A stretch of 64,000 bases of DNA, from positions 62,001-126,000 of IMG/VR virus record IMGVR_UViG_3300028844_006119; one strand, given 5' to 3'. Every line of letters starts with the position of its first letter. Position 1 is the first letter of the stretch. Source of the stretch: a virus. A program made the position numbers and the translations under genes. Positions 16,267 to 25,600 of the stretch are shown here, one piece after another. The notes under the pieces were generated by a model. That model was not told where the DNA came from. It ran no database searches and saw only the letters and a program-made list of their open reading frames with translations.

Positions 16267-16679
16267 TCCTTCTTTCCTCTCCCGAAGATGTTGCCCGTGT
16301 ACCTCTTGCGGGGGATATGAGATACTGCATCTGAGATCGTATCCACGAAGCCCTGCAGGGCATTAAGGCTACTGTTGTGTAGCGCAACTTCCCCGAAGGT
16401 ATCGCCCGGTTCCGGGTCTACCTCTGATAGGGAGTGGCTTCCGATTTTGGTCCTCTTGGTGGGTGTTTTTCCTCCTGTGGGTGAATTTCGTCTAGCTATC
16501 GGGGCGGAATTTTCCTCCCGCTTCTGCTTTCTGCGGATTACTAGCCCGCAGGTGGTGACCGAGGGACATGCTCGGCATGTTCGGTCATCCCGGTCGTAGT
16601 AATCTTCGTCTCCGTAGCACTCCGGCTTACTTGAGGTATTGGCCGTCGTGCTATATCTTTTGCTGAACTCGTCAGACAT
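16263..16679 (-). CDS. Cys-rich protein, first gene of replication operon (138 aa)
   Basis: The N-terminal half contains ECYGDEDYYDRDDRTCRACPSVTTCG, a C...C-x2-C...C pattern that could bind zinc or an Fe-S cluster. A basic linker (IRRKQKREE, RRNSPTGGKTPTKRTK) follows, then a short helical end. AGGAGG and a short AT-rich leader precede the ATG, with the GTCATAA element 31 bases further up. As the promoter-proximal gene it may be an early regulatory or DNA-binding protein. No family recognised. Confidence 0.65.
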   Translation of the reverse strand: MSDEFSKRYSTTANTSSKPECYGDEDYYDRDDRTCRACPSVTTCGLVIRRKQKREENSAPIARRNSPTGGKTPTKRTKIGSHSLSEVDPEPGDTFGEVALHNSSLNALQGFVDTISDAVSHIPRKRYTGNIFGRGKKE

Positions 16680-16710
16680 GGGCTATGCCTCCTATTAAGT
16701 GCCAAATTTG

Positions 16711-16717
16711 TTATGAC
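16711..16717 (-). promoter_or_regulatory. GTCATAA element before the replication operon
   Basis: On the minus strand GTCATAAC lies in the short divergent gap, 31 bases from the ATG of the first replication gene. It is shared with other minus-strand units and is the best candidate for the main promoter element of the 15-kb replication operon. Confidence 0.4.
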
Positions 16718-16757
16718 GCGGTATGGTAAGATCTACATGCTCGTCCGGAGTTTCCAC

Positions 16758-17936
16758 ATGTCTGTAATCGACCACCATGACGACCTATGCGAGTCCTTCC
16801 TGGCCTCTGTAGACCCCAATCAGGTGTCTGAGATCATGAAGACCTCTTCCTGGAGGGAGTCCTCGGACCTCCTGGACCGGGACTTTGCGCTCATCCTGGT
16901 GGACGAGGTCGGCAAGGAGCACAGGAAGTTTGCCTGTTTCGACTCCGGCAATGCGCTGATGTCGGAGTGGTACCTTTTGCACGCTGAGCACGGCCTAGAC
17001 AGCGACTCCGTCAAGACCGCCGCCGCCAACATCGTAGACTCCCTGGAGCACTACGGACTGACCCCTGCACCCGCTTCCGTTTACCTGGCAGACCGTACTT
17101 CCGGGGCAGATTCTCGGAGGGTTAAGGTAGCTGGGGCTCCAATGTCTGACTCCCACAGCTCTATTCGCGCCGCAAAGGGTGGGGCGATTGGGGGAGCAGC
17201 TCTGGGAGCGATTTCTGGAGCTAAGGGAGGGGGGACTCCTCTTCAGATCGCCGGTCGGATGCTAGGCAGAGGCGCCGCAGTGGGCACCGCTGGCGCGCTG
17301 GGAGTGGGCGGTATGGACTACACAGCCAAGAACGCCTCGGCGTTTGACTACGTAGCAGACGCTGCCGCTTCGTGGGACGACCTCGATCCGTACGACAGAC
17401 ACGAAGTTGCTGTAAATCTGGTGAAGGTCGCCTCCGCAGGCGGAGCAACCGTTCCTGGCCACATTCGCGCCTACAGCGGCACTTCCTTGAGCCCGAACTT
17501 CAAGAAGATCGCAGAGGCCCGCAGGGACTTCACCTCCCAGCAAGACACCCAGGACGGGTACACGCGGTTGTCGAAGATGGCCGCGGCCATGGACCCTGAT
17601 GATGTCGTCGAGGCCATGTACCTCCTAGACGAGCAGGCCCAGATCAACCACCGCTACGGAAGTCGCATCCCCGACCCAGTTCTGTCCGTCTATGGCACCA
17701 CCAAGGAGGCAGAGTTCTCCTGGACCCACGGCGGCGACTATGTGAACGAGAGGATGCTAAAGAGGTACGCGGGCAGCGATTCCTCCCAGAAGATGGAAGA
17801 TGTCTTCACCGATGATCTCAAGGATCTCTTTCGGAGAGACCCCATCTCTGTGTTCAAGCGGATGCCCGACGAGCAGAAGATCCTCCTCGCTAGAATGGCC
17901 TCCCAGTCCCGAGATAACAATAACGGCGGATACTGA
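16758..17936 (+). CDS. Putative virion protein with Gly/Ala-rich core (392 aa)
   Basis: ATG at 16758 is chosen because GGAG lies eight bases upstream. Two in-frame ATGs at 16713 and 16737 lack a good site. A Gly/Ala-rich stretch (GGAIGGAALGAISGAKGGG and a second block) sits near residues 135-185, flanked by helical, charged regions. Such membrane-like Gly/Ala segments recur in virion genes of this phage. VKTAAA and VKVASA motifs are present. It couples by TGATG to the next gene and opens the virion operon leading to the portal. Function unknown. Confidence 0.65.
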   Translation: MSVIDHHDDLCESFLASVDPNQVSEIMKTSSWRESSDLLDRDFALILVDEVGKEHRKFACFDSGNALMSEWYLLHAEHGLDSDSVKTAAANIVDSLEHYGLTPAPASVYLADRTSGADSRRVKVAGAPMSDSHSSIRAAKGGAIGGAALGAISGAKGGGTPLQIAGRMLGRGAAVGTAGALGVGGMDYTAKNASAFDYVADAAASWDDLDPYDRHEVAVNLVKVASAGGATVPGHIRAYSGTSLSPNFKKIAEARRDFTSQQDTQDGYTRLSKMAAAMDPDDVVEAMYLLDEQAQINHRYGSRIPDPVLSVYGTTKEAEFSWTHGGDYVNERMLKRYAGSDSSQKMEDVFTDDLKDLFRRDPISVFKRMPDEQKILLARMASQSRDNNNGGY

Positions 17937-18727
17937 TGTCCTTGTTCAAGGACGAGCAGGCTCATCCATTGATCCTCCTCAGGAAGTACCTGGGGATGTT
18001 CGGCATTGACGCCCTGGAGTGGGAGCCGCCCGTGATCAAGAGCTCGGTAGAGGATGAGACGGGGACTTCAATCGCCCGGATCAACCTGCTGAAGCTCATG
18101 GCCGCCATCGCCGTGGCCAATCACGATTCGTTCTGGAAGGACTGGCAGACGTTCCACTTCCTTACCGCTGCCTTGAACAACAACATCCCATCCGCCGCAG
18201 TCCTGTCGGATCAGACCGTGGGACAGATGATGACCGCGGTAGACATCGCGAACACCATACGTAAAGACTTGGGGAAGGCCACGTCAGTGCCTTCCTTTGG
18301 GGAGAAAGTCGCTCGGTACATCGCAGCGCAGGCCCTCGAGTCTGGAATTTGGTACCTGCCGTCCCCTCTAGGCTTCGCAAACAAGTACTGTGCCGGGCTC
18401 ATGCAGCGGTGCGGGAGATGCAGTAATGAGGAGGAGCGTCAGGATGACGGGCTCTGTAGTTATTGTACGGAGAGGTACAGCATGGACTCCCTGCAGAAGA
18501 TGGAGCCAGATCCCGACCTGGCAGGGCAATGGGACGCATCTAAGGTGAAGCCTTTTACCCTGCACCCATACGAGGGAGTAAGTCAGCGCCTGACCGAAGC
18601 TCTCACCCATAAGGACGTGGTCCTGGGGGAGACTCAGGATGACATCTGCGCCGCTAAACTGCTGACCGGACTGGAGTACATGAGCTATAGAAGGGCTCAA
18701 CTCAGGTCTCAAGGGGCGACTCAGTGA
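17936..18727 (+). CDS. Unknown virion-operon protein with Cys cluster (263 aa)
   Basis: The protein is mostly helical with a four-Cys zinc-ribbon-like site in the second half (MQRCGRCSNEEERQDDGLCSYCTERYS). The start overlaps the previous stop (TGATG) and the end overlaps the next start (GTGA), so it is co-translated with its neighbours two genes upstream of the portal. No catalytic motif found. Confidence 0.6.
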   Translation: MSLFKDEQAHPLILLRKYLGMFGIDALEWEPPVIKSSVEDETGTSIARINLLKLMAAIAVANHDSFWKDWQTFHFLTAALNNNIPSAAVLSDQTVGQMMTAVDIANTIRKDLGKATSVPSFGEKVARYIAAQALESGIWYLPSPLGFANKYCAGLMQRCGRCSNEEERQDDGLCSYCTERYSMDSLQKMEPDPDLAGQWDASKVKPFTLHPYEGVSQRLTEALTHKDVVLGETQDDICAAKLLTGLEYMSYRRAQLRSQGATQ

Positions 18728-19689
18728 TTTCCAGCGGCTCCCTCTTTTTCTTCAGCGACGAAATACAAAAGTGTGCAGGCATGCCTGCGCCTCAGCAAGC
18801 GCAGCAACCTGAGAAGAAACAGAGCTTTCTCTCCAGGAACAAGATGACTTTGGGAGCCGGCGCTCTTGCCGCAGGGATGATCCTAAAGAACCCCCAGGCA
18901 GCCTCCAAGTACCTGGGCCAAGTGAAGCAGATGGTCACTAACCCTAAGGCAGCCCTTCAGCGTGGCTGGAGATCTGGCTCATCCAACATCACCGGCAAGG
19001 TCCCCGGGGCCTCCGAGTCGGCGTCCAAGAGAGTCAGACTGTACAAGGACGTCTTAAGCTCGGCCGAGCAAGGCAAGCTTCAGTCCGTCAAATCCCTCGA
19101 CACTATTGGCGCGGGGGGAACTTCTGCGAGAGCTTCGGGCTGGGGAAGCGCGGGTAGGTCGTTCAGTAGAGCAGGACAAGAGCTAAAGATGTCCCCCGAT
19201 CTCACTAAGAGAGTGGGAGACATGCAAGCCAAGCTCAAGGCCGGAGAAGAAGTCTCAGAGCAAGCCTTGAAGGGCCTTTATGCTGAGATTCAGGGTGCTG
19301 GAAAGGGCCTTAAGATGAGGAAGGGCCTGTCGTACTATGCCCCTGGAGAGCGTACGATGATGACAGGTCTGGGCACAGGTCTGGGGGCAACGGCGGGCCT
19401 TGAGACCCACGATGCGGAAACAGGACGCAAGAGGGGCGTGGCGGAGCGAGTTGCTCGCGGGACTGTCGGTGCTGCGACTGGCACCGCGATGTCCTCCCTA
19501 TTCATGGGACGAGGCGCAAGGCTCAGCAGCAAGAACTTATTCACAGGAAATAGAGGCTCTCTGCTCAGCCAAAAGGGACTTCTGCCAGTCGCGGCAACGA
19601 CTCCCCTACTGGTGGGTACTGAGGCCGCTGGGGAGGTCGCGGGGAAGGGCGGAGAGCTGGCCGACAGAGCCTTTGGACAGAAATCATGA
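18724..19689 (+). CDS. Putative virion protein with FFSDE N-terminal motif (321 aa)
   Basis: GTG start within GTGA, with AAGGGGCG upstream. The N-terminus carries FFFSDEIQKCAGM, the short motif shared by at least four other small virion-region proteins. The rest is Gly/Ala/Lys rich with a TLGAGALAAGMIL segment near the start and a GLGTGLGATAG segment later, plus basic helices between. It directly precedes the portal gene with an ATGA overlap. It may be an internal or head-vertex protein. Function unknown. Confidence 0.62.
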   Translation: MISSGSLFFFSDEIQKCAGMPAPQQAQQPEKKQSFLSRNKMTLGAGALAAGMILKNPQAASKYLGQVKQMVTNPKAALQRGWRSGSSNITGKVPGASESASKRVRLYKDVLSSAEQGKLQSVKSLDTIGAGGTSARASGWGSAGRSFSRAGQELKMSPDLTKRVGDMQAKLKAGEEVSEQALKGLYAEIQGAGKGLKMRKGLSYYAPGERTMMTGLGTGLGATAGLETHDAETGRKRGVAERVARGTVGAATGTAMSSLFMGRGARLSSKNLFTGNRGSLLSQKGLLPVAATTPLLVGTEAAGEVAGKGGELADRAFGQKS

Positions 19690-21788
19690 ACGTAGTTTCT
19701 AGCGAATCAAACCGATTCAACCCGCGCCCTGTCGACTATGAGGGTGGCCGGGGCTTCGGCATTCGCTACCCGTCCCCCTTCTTCGATGTCGCGCAGCAGT
19801 TTCTTCCGTCCGACGTACACCAGCTCCATCACTGGTGTCGGTACTACTTTCTGACCAACCCGGTTATCAACGCTGCCTGCTCCAAGATGGCGGAGTACCC
19901 CGTCACTCCTCTCGTCTTTGAGACGGAAGACCCCAAGCTGGTAGAGCTGGGCAAGTCCCTAGAAGATCAGCTAAAGCTGCGATCTTTTCAGGTTGAAGTC
20001 GGACTAGACTACTTTGTCTACGGAAATGCGTTCATCTCGCTGTTCTTCCCGTTTGAGAAGTACCTCCTCTGCCCGAAGTGCAAGGAGCGTTACCGCGCCA
20101 GCAAGAACCGCTTCAGATACAAGTGGCGGAGCGGTCGCTTCTATCTGAAGGAGTGCAAGTGCGGGTACCAGGGGTACGCGAAGCAGCAGGATGTCTACAT
20201 CCGCAGCGCGCGCGACATTCGCCTGGTTCGGTGGAATCCAGAGAACGTCAACATCAAGTACAACGAGATCACAGGTAAGGCGAAGTACTACTTCAAGCTG
20301 CCTCGAGCGATCGCCAACGATATCAAGTTGGGCGACGCGGACACGATCGAGACGCTACCCCTTGAGTTCCTAGAGGCTGCCCGTAAGAAGAAGTCCCTCC
20401 TGTTTACTCAGGACAACCTCTATCACTTGAAGCGTCCGACGATTGCCCAGAAGGATCAGGGCTGGGGCACTCCCCTGATCTACCCCTTGCTGAAGGACGC
20501 GTTCTACCTGCAGGTCATGAAGAAGGCGAACGAGGCGGTCCTCATGGAACACATCGTTCCTATGAGGATACTCTTCCCTGGGCAGAGCACGGGCGGGAAT
20601 GAGGGTCCATACGGATCCTATAACCTGAGCAACTGGAAAAAGAAGGTAGACGCTGAGATCAACATGTGGCGTCGGGACCACAACTACATCCCAGTTCTGC
20701 CCGTGAACGTCGGGTTCCAGCAGATCGGCGGACAGGGCCGAGCCCTTCTGATGTACCAGGAGATGCGTCTTCTTTCGGAGCAGATGCTCGCGGGCGCAGG
20801 AATCCCTGTCGAGTTCATCTTCGGCGGGCTTCAGTGGAGCGGGTCCAGCACCTCCCTCCGGGCTCTGGAGAACATGTTCCTGGGGTACAACAAGCAGCGC
20901 CATGAGCTCGTAAACAAGTTCATCGTGGAGAAGGTTTGCTCCTTCATGCGTTGGCCCAAGATCTCGGTGCGCTTTGACAAGTTCAAGATGGCCGACGATC
21001 TGCAGAGAAGCATGTTCTACCTGCAGCTCAACCAGGCGCAGAAGGTCAGTGACCGCAGGCTGCTTGAGGAGATCGGAGAGAACTTCGATCTCGAGAACGA
21101 TCGCATGATGTCCGAGCTAAAGAAGAACCTTCAGACGCAGCGCACCATGCAGGTCGCCGGTGCTGACGTTCAGGGAGAGATCCAGCTTCGCACTTCCCGG
21201 TACCAGGCTAAGTCTCAGTCCCTAATGGCGAAGGCACAGGCCGAAGTCCAGATGGAGATGCAGAAGAAGCAGCTGGAGATGCAGCAGCAGATGCAGCAGC
21301 AGGTGCAGCAGGGTGCAAACCCTCAACAGGTTCAGGCGGCGCAGCAGGCGGCGCAGCAACAACAAGGCGCAGCAGCACAGGCCGCCCCGCAAGGTCAGGC
21401 TCAGCAGGGCGGAGGTCAGGCTCAGCAGACTCCCGGTATGCCGGACGGGGCCACCGCGTACGATGAGAACGCGAAGTCTCCTAACGACACGGGGATGCCC
21501 GCAGCTATGGCGGGTATGACTTCTCAGATCCAGCAGGGAGCTGGAGGAGTAGACCTTCGATACATCGCCCAGAGAGCCGCGGCGTTCTTGAAAACGGTCA
21601 AGAAGGAGCAGGGCCCTGAGGCCATGTACAAGTCTTTGGCCGAGATGCAAACCGGCAATCCGAATCTCTATCAGCTGGTTGTCCAGCTATTGAACGATAC
21701 AGGATCTAAGGAAAATCCCCAGAACGCCCAGGCGGCCCCCAAGCCTAACGGGAATCCGCAAGCGGATATTTCCCGTCAGGTGGGGTAG
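19686..21788 (+). CDS. Portal protein (700 aa)
   Basis: The length, the early Trp/Tyr-rich core (HHWCRYYFLTNPVINAACSKMAEYP) and the downstream block (QMLAGAGIPVEFIFGG...SSTSLRALENMFLGY) match large phage portals, which form the dodecameric head-tail channel. A zinc-ribbon insertion (CPKCKERY...CKCGYQGY) lies around residues 122-165, unusual for portals. The last 230 residues are low complexity, with a long Gln/Met-rich helix and an Ala/Gln-rich linker. It couples by ATGA to the gene before it. The terminase gene is 16 kb away. Confidence 0.85.
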   Translation: MNVVSSESNRFNPRPVDYEGGRGFGIRYPSPFFDVAQQFLPSDVHQLHHWCRYYFLTNPVINAACSKMAEYPVTPLVFETEDPKLVELGKSLEDQLKLRSFQVEVGLDYFVYGNAFISLFFPFEKYLLCPKCKERYRASKNRFRYKWRSGRFYLKECKCGYQGYAKQQDVYIRSARDIRLVRWNPENVNIKYNEITGKAKYYFKLPRAIANDIKLGDADTIETLPLEFLEAARKKKSLLFTQDNLYHLKRPTIAQKDQGWGTPLIYPLLKDAFYLQVMKKANEAVLMEHIVPMRILFPGQSTGGNEGPYGSYNLSNWKKKVDAEINMWRRDHNYIPVLPVNVGFQQIGGQGRALLMYQEMRLLSEQMLAGAGIPVEFIFGGLQWSGSSTSLRALENMFLGYNKQRHELVNKFIVEKVCSFMRWPKISVRFDKFKMADDLQRSMFYLQLNQAQKVSDRRLLEEIGENFDLENDRMMSELKKNLQTQRTMQVAGADVQGEIQLRTSRYQAKSQSLMAKAQAEVQMEMQKKQLEMQQQMQQQVQQGANPQQVQAAQQAAQQQQGAAAQAAPQGQAQQGGGQAQQTPGMPDGATAYDENAKSPNDTGMPAAMAGMTSQIQQGAGGVDLRYIAQRAAAFLKTVKKEQGPEAMYKSLAEMQTGNPNLYQLVVQLLNDTGSKENPQNAQAAPKPNGNPQADISRQVG

Positions 21789-22048
21789 CGCAGCATGGGG
21801 AGATCTATGCCCGCAGGGAACTTCAGCGGATCCCCGGCCCCTGAGGGGTACAGGTACGCAAGGATTTCCCTGGAGTTGTCTATTAGGCATCTTTCGTGGA
21901 AGATCGGCTCTTGGTCTCCTGAGTCGAAGTAGGTCTCCGATACGGTGTACCTCTTTGGCCTCCTCCCCACCTCATACCTGGACAGGCTGACCATCTTCTC
22001 ATTCTCTACGATCTGGGCCGTGCACCAGTCGCACTTGAATCTATCCAT
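21776..22048 (-). CDS. Small zinc-finger-like protein (90 aa)
   Basis: CDWC near the start and HERC in the middle (CxxC...HxxC) suggest a single zinc site of LIM/treble-clef type. Otherwise it is a basic and aromatic sequence with no recognised family. It overlaps the upstream gene's end by eight bases and ends 13 bases inside the portal gene on the opposite strand. It is last of four small genes facing the RNA polymerase gene. Confidence 0.62.
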   Translation of the reverse strand: MDRFKCDWCTAQIVENEKMVSLSRYEVGRRPKRYTVSETYFDSGDQEPIFHERCLIDNSREILAYLYPSGAGDPLKFPAGIDLPMLRYPT

Positions 22049-22352
22049 CGACGATGGCCAGCATCAGTACTCCGCTCTCATACCCGCAGATTTCGCATTT
22101 ACCGTTGCCGTAGTAAGGCTGTAGGATGAGACCCTCGGTGCAGGTCGAGCAGACCCACAAGTAGTCCCCAAACGCATTATCGATAAGAGAGCATGTCTCA
22201 CACGCCACATCACTACAGAGGCTTTCGGCCAAGGGACAGTACGCCGTATGTATCGGCTCGTCCCTCTGCTTCTTCTCTGTCGGGACCGCCGGGGCATCTA
22301 AAGAGAAGCCGGAGGGCCGGGCAAAAAGCCCGGCCCTCCTCTTCTTACTCAC
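22041..22352 (-). CDS. Small Cys-rich protein (103 aa)
   Basis: A basic N-terminus (MSKKRRAG) precedes about ten cysteines, including CETC, CSTC and CEIC pairs, consistent with two zinc ribbons. The GTG start overlaps the upstream gene's end by eight bases. It is encoded beside, and divergent from, the phage RNA polymerase. A transcription-related role is an attractive but unsupported guess. Confidence 0.6.
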   Translation of the reverse strand: MSKKRRAGLFARPSGFSLDAPAVPTEKKQRDEPIHTAYCPLAESLCSDVACETCSLIDNAFGDYLWVCSTCTEGLILQPYYGNGKCEICGYESGVLMLAIVDG

Positions 22353-22452
22353 CGTCGAGCTCGTCTAGCTCAGCGAGCGCGTCCTTCAGGACGCGCTCGC
22401 TCTGCTGCATCAGCCCCACCACGAAGGCGAGGCCGAATAGCCCCACGACCAC
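22345..22452 (-). CDS. Tiny membrane protein (35 aa)
   Basis: The GTG start shares a base with the upstream stop (TAGTG). The first 15 residues (MVVGLFGLAFVVGLM) form a hydrophobic segment long enough for a short membrane helix. The rest is a charged amphipathic helix (QQSERVLKDALAELDELDGE). It has the size and layout of small phage membrane effectors. Function unknown. Confidence 0.5.
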   Translation of the reverse strand: MVVGLFGLAFVVGLMQQSERVLKDALAELDELDGE

Positions 22453-22535
22453 TACGCCTCCCGAAAGAGGCGGTCAACCTCTTCTTGTGGGGTCTCGGGG
22501 GTCGGGGTCTCAGTCTCGTCAGCTGTATAGATCAT
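22452..22535 (-). CDS. Tiny acidic leader gene (27 aa)
   Basis: ATG at 22535 has AGGAG eight bases upstream and gives a 27-residue acidic Thr/Pro/Glu-rich peptide (ETETPTPETPQEEVDRL) ending in TAG, which overlaps the next GTG. It is the promoter-proximal gene of the four-gene minus operon and its ribosome site abuts the 11-bp hairpin at 22547-22574. It may be a small protein or a leader peptide. Confidence 0.45.
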   Translation of the reverse strand: MIYTADETETPTPETPQEEVDRLFREA

Positions 22536-22546
22536 TCTTCACTCCT

Positions 22547-22574
22547 TTTTGGTCGGGCTATGTCCCGACCAAAA
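22547..22574. other. 11-bp hairpin between divergent units
   Basis: TTTTGGTCGGG (22547-22557) pairs perfectly with CCCGACCAAAA (22564-22574) around a six-base loop. The T-run precedes rather than follows the stem on both strands, so it is not an intrinsic terminator. It lies in the leader of the minus operon touching its ribosome site, and about 30 bases before the RNA polymerase start. An operator or translation-control element is possible. Confidence 0.5.
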
Positions 22575-22577
22575 GAG

Positions 22578-22584
22578 TTATGAC
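22578..22584 (-). promoter_or_regulatory. GTCATAA element before the small minus operon
   Basis: On the minus strand GAGTCATAACTC contains the recurring element and here is palindromic at its edges. It is 42 bases from the first ATG of the four-gene operon and inside the divergent gap shared with the RNA polymerase gene. Confidence 0.35.
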
Positions 22585-22605
22585 TCGTAAACAATAAGGA
22601 TTCAC

Positions 22606-25600
22606 ATGGCAAACCTGGCTCCAGGGGACGCATACCGCCTCCTCGAAGAAAGAACCAAAGAAGCCATCAAGAGTCACTTCCCGGTCGAAGGCCGAGAAAA
22701 CAGACTCGAGTTGGTAGATATTTCCACGGATGAGGATGCCTCCTCTGCGTCTGGAAAGCACCACAGCTACAACCACACGTCTCAGACGGACGCAAAGCTC
22801 CATGACAGAACATGGGGTCCCAACATCGTAGGGACGTTCCGGCTCGTAAACATGGAGACGGGTAAGGTCGTAGACCAGGGGAAGCGCACCCTGGGCCAGC
22901 TGCCTAAGATCACCAGTCGGTACAGCTACATCGTTGAGGGGAACGAACGTCAAGTCGACAGCGTCTTCCGCCTTAACCCCGGCGCCTATCACGTAGAGGC
23001 CGACAACGGAGATCTTCTTGCGAAGTGGAACGTCGCCGCAGGATCCAAGGTTGGTTCGTTCAAGATCTCCATTGAGCGTAAGCATCCCAAGAAACTGGGG
23101 GCCATGTACCTGATTGTGAAGAGTGGCACGCAGTCTACTCGCAAGATCCCGGCGTACGGAATCCTCTCCGCCCTGGGAGTATCCGACCCTGCTATGCGCA
23201 AGGCGTGGGGAGAATCCGTATTCGAGGTAAACCGCAGGATCTCCAAGCCCAACGACCTTCTAAACTTTCACGAAGCGGTGGAGAAGCGCCGAGCGGGCAA
23301 GGATAAGTACGAGACGCCTACCCTCTCCGAGGCCCGCAAGTTTGCGAAGGAAGTCTTCGAGGGCGCAGAAGTAAACCCCGATACGATGCTTGCTACGCTG
23401 GGCAAGAAGTTCACCAACATCTCTGGGGACGCTCTCCTGGCCTCCTCGGCCAAGGTGGTGGGAATTAGCAAGGGGACCGCGGAGCCTGACGACAGACAGT
23501 CTCTCTCCAACAAGCGCCTCTTCGGGATGGAAGATTTCATCCACGAGGAGATCTCTAAGGGATCGTCTCGGTTCGAGATGCAGAAGAAGATCCGGAACAA
23601 CCTCGATCGTAAGGGCAAGATCTCAGACATTCTTCCGGCTGCGTCCGTGGGGTATGGGAGGCTGATCACGCGCAAGTTCAAGGCTGCCCAACTTCCGACC
23701 CAGACAAATCCCCTTCAGTTCGTGTCTAACCACACGAAGACGACCATTCTCGGTCAGGCGTTTGGCGGAATTAAGGGAGACAATGTCAACCTTGATCGAG
23801 ACAAGCTGATCAATCCCTCTCACTTGGGGCTGCTTGATCCTCTGCAGACACCAGAGAACACCTCTACCGGCGTCTCGCTGCACATCCCAATCGGGGCCAA
23901 TAAGAAAGGTCAGCAGCTTTACACAAAAGTCCTGAACGTAAAGACCGGGAAGTTCGAGAATAAAAACGCAGCGGAGATGGAGAAGGCCGTCGTTGCATAC
24001 CCCGACCAGGTGAAAATCACCCGCACGAAGACCGGAGCCACAGTCCGGCCCCTGCACCCCGACGTTGTCGTCTATGACTCAGACCGCAGCACGGCCAAGA
24101 GGCCCTGGAAGGACGTCCAGTACGTTCTTCCCAACGCAAAGACACTATTCTCGGTTAGCGCAAACATGATCCCGTTCGTTCAGAACGACAACGGGAACCG
24201 AGCCATGATGGCCGCTAAGCACCAGGAGCAAGCAGTCTCTCTGAAAGACCGAGAAGCCCCGCTGGTTCAGGCTGAATTTGCGGGAGGGGTCTCATTCGAC
24301 CAGATGATCGGCAAGTTGAACTCTACTACCGCTAGTGTGGCCGGAACTGTGTCGAGAATCACCAAGGATTCTGTTTACATAAAGGGCGCGGCAGGAAAAG
24401 CGGTGTCCCACCCGATCTACAACCACCATCCCCTCAACGGCACGAAGCACATGATGCATTCGACTCCGGTTGTGAAGGTGGGAGACAAGGTAAAGGTTGG
24501 ACAGCTCATCGCCGACTCTAACTTCACCAAGGACGGCACCCTATCCTTGGGTACGAATCTTCGCGTCGGGTATCTGCCGTACAAGGGCTACAACTTTGAG
24601 GACGGGACCGTCATCTCGGAGACTGCCGCCAAGAAGTTGGTGTCCACCCATCTCCACATCGAAGAAGCGGAGATGTTCGCCAACGTAGTCGTAAACAGGA
24701 AGCTGTGGAGAAACTTCGCTGGGGCCAACAAGGCCACGGCAGAAGTGATGAGCAAGCTGGACGAGGATGGCGTCATCAAGGAGGGAGCCAAGGTAGTTCC
24801 CGACGATGTGTTGATCACTCGGCTGGTCAAGGCGGAGATGACTCGAGAGAACCAGGACGTCAAGAGGTCCCTGAAGAAGGCTATCCGGGACTACAAAGAC
24901 GCCGCAGTGGTCTGGAAGCATGAGTACGGCGGCACTGTCGTTCGAGTCGTCAAGACTGCGAAGAAGATCCAGGTTCATATCCGCACTGAGCAGACAATGG
25001 AGCCCGGAGATAAGCTGTCGGGGCGTCACGGTAACAAGGGAATCATCACCAAGATCCTGCCTGACGATATGATGCCCAAGGATAAGAGCGGGAAGCCCGT
25101 CCATGTCCTGATGAGCCCCGCAGGCGTCCCATCCCGTATGAATGTCGGGCAGGTCCTGGAGACGGCTGCAAGTAAGATTGCCCGCAAGACGGGAAAGTCG
25201 TACAAGATCGAGAACTTCGATGCCTCCGTTGATTACTCCCAGAAGATTAAGGATGAGCTCAAGAAGCACAATCTTTCCGATACGGAGGAGCTTTTCGATC
25301 CCGAAACCGGAGAGTCTCTCGGGCAGATCTTTACGGGTGAGCAGTACATGCTCAAGCTGGACCACCAGGCCGAAAAGAAGGTGTCTGCCCGATCTGGAGG
25401 ATCTGGGTATGCCTATCGGCCCACCGGCGAGGCAATCTCCGGTTCGGGCATCGGGAAGGGCGGGCAACGAATTGGTGGCCTAGACACCTACGCTCTGCTG
25501 GCACACGGAGCCAAGAGAAATCTGATGGAGATGCAGACCTACAAGTCTGACTCCGAGCAGGCCCGGGATGTCTGGATTCGGGTGATGCAGGGACAGCGTC

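Noticed and set aside
22547-22574. Reading the 11-bp hairpin as a bidirectional terminator
   Set aside because: The T-run comes before and the A-run after the stem on both strands, the reverse of what an intrinsic terminator needs.
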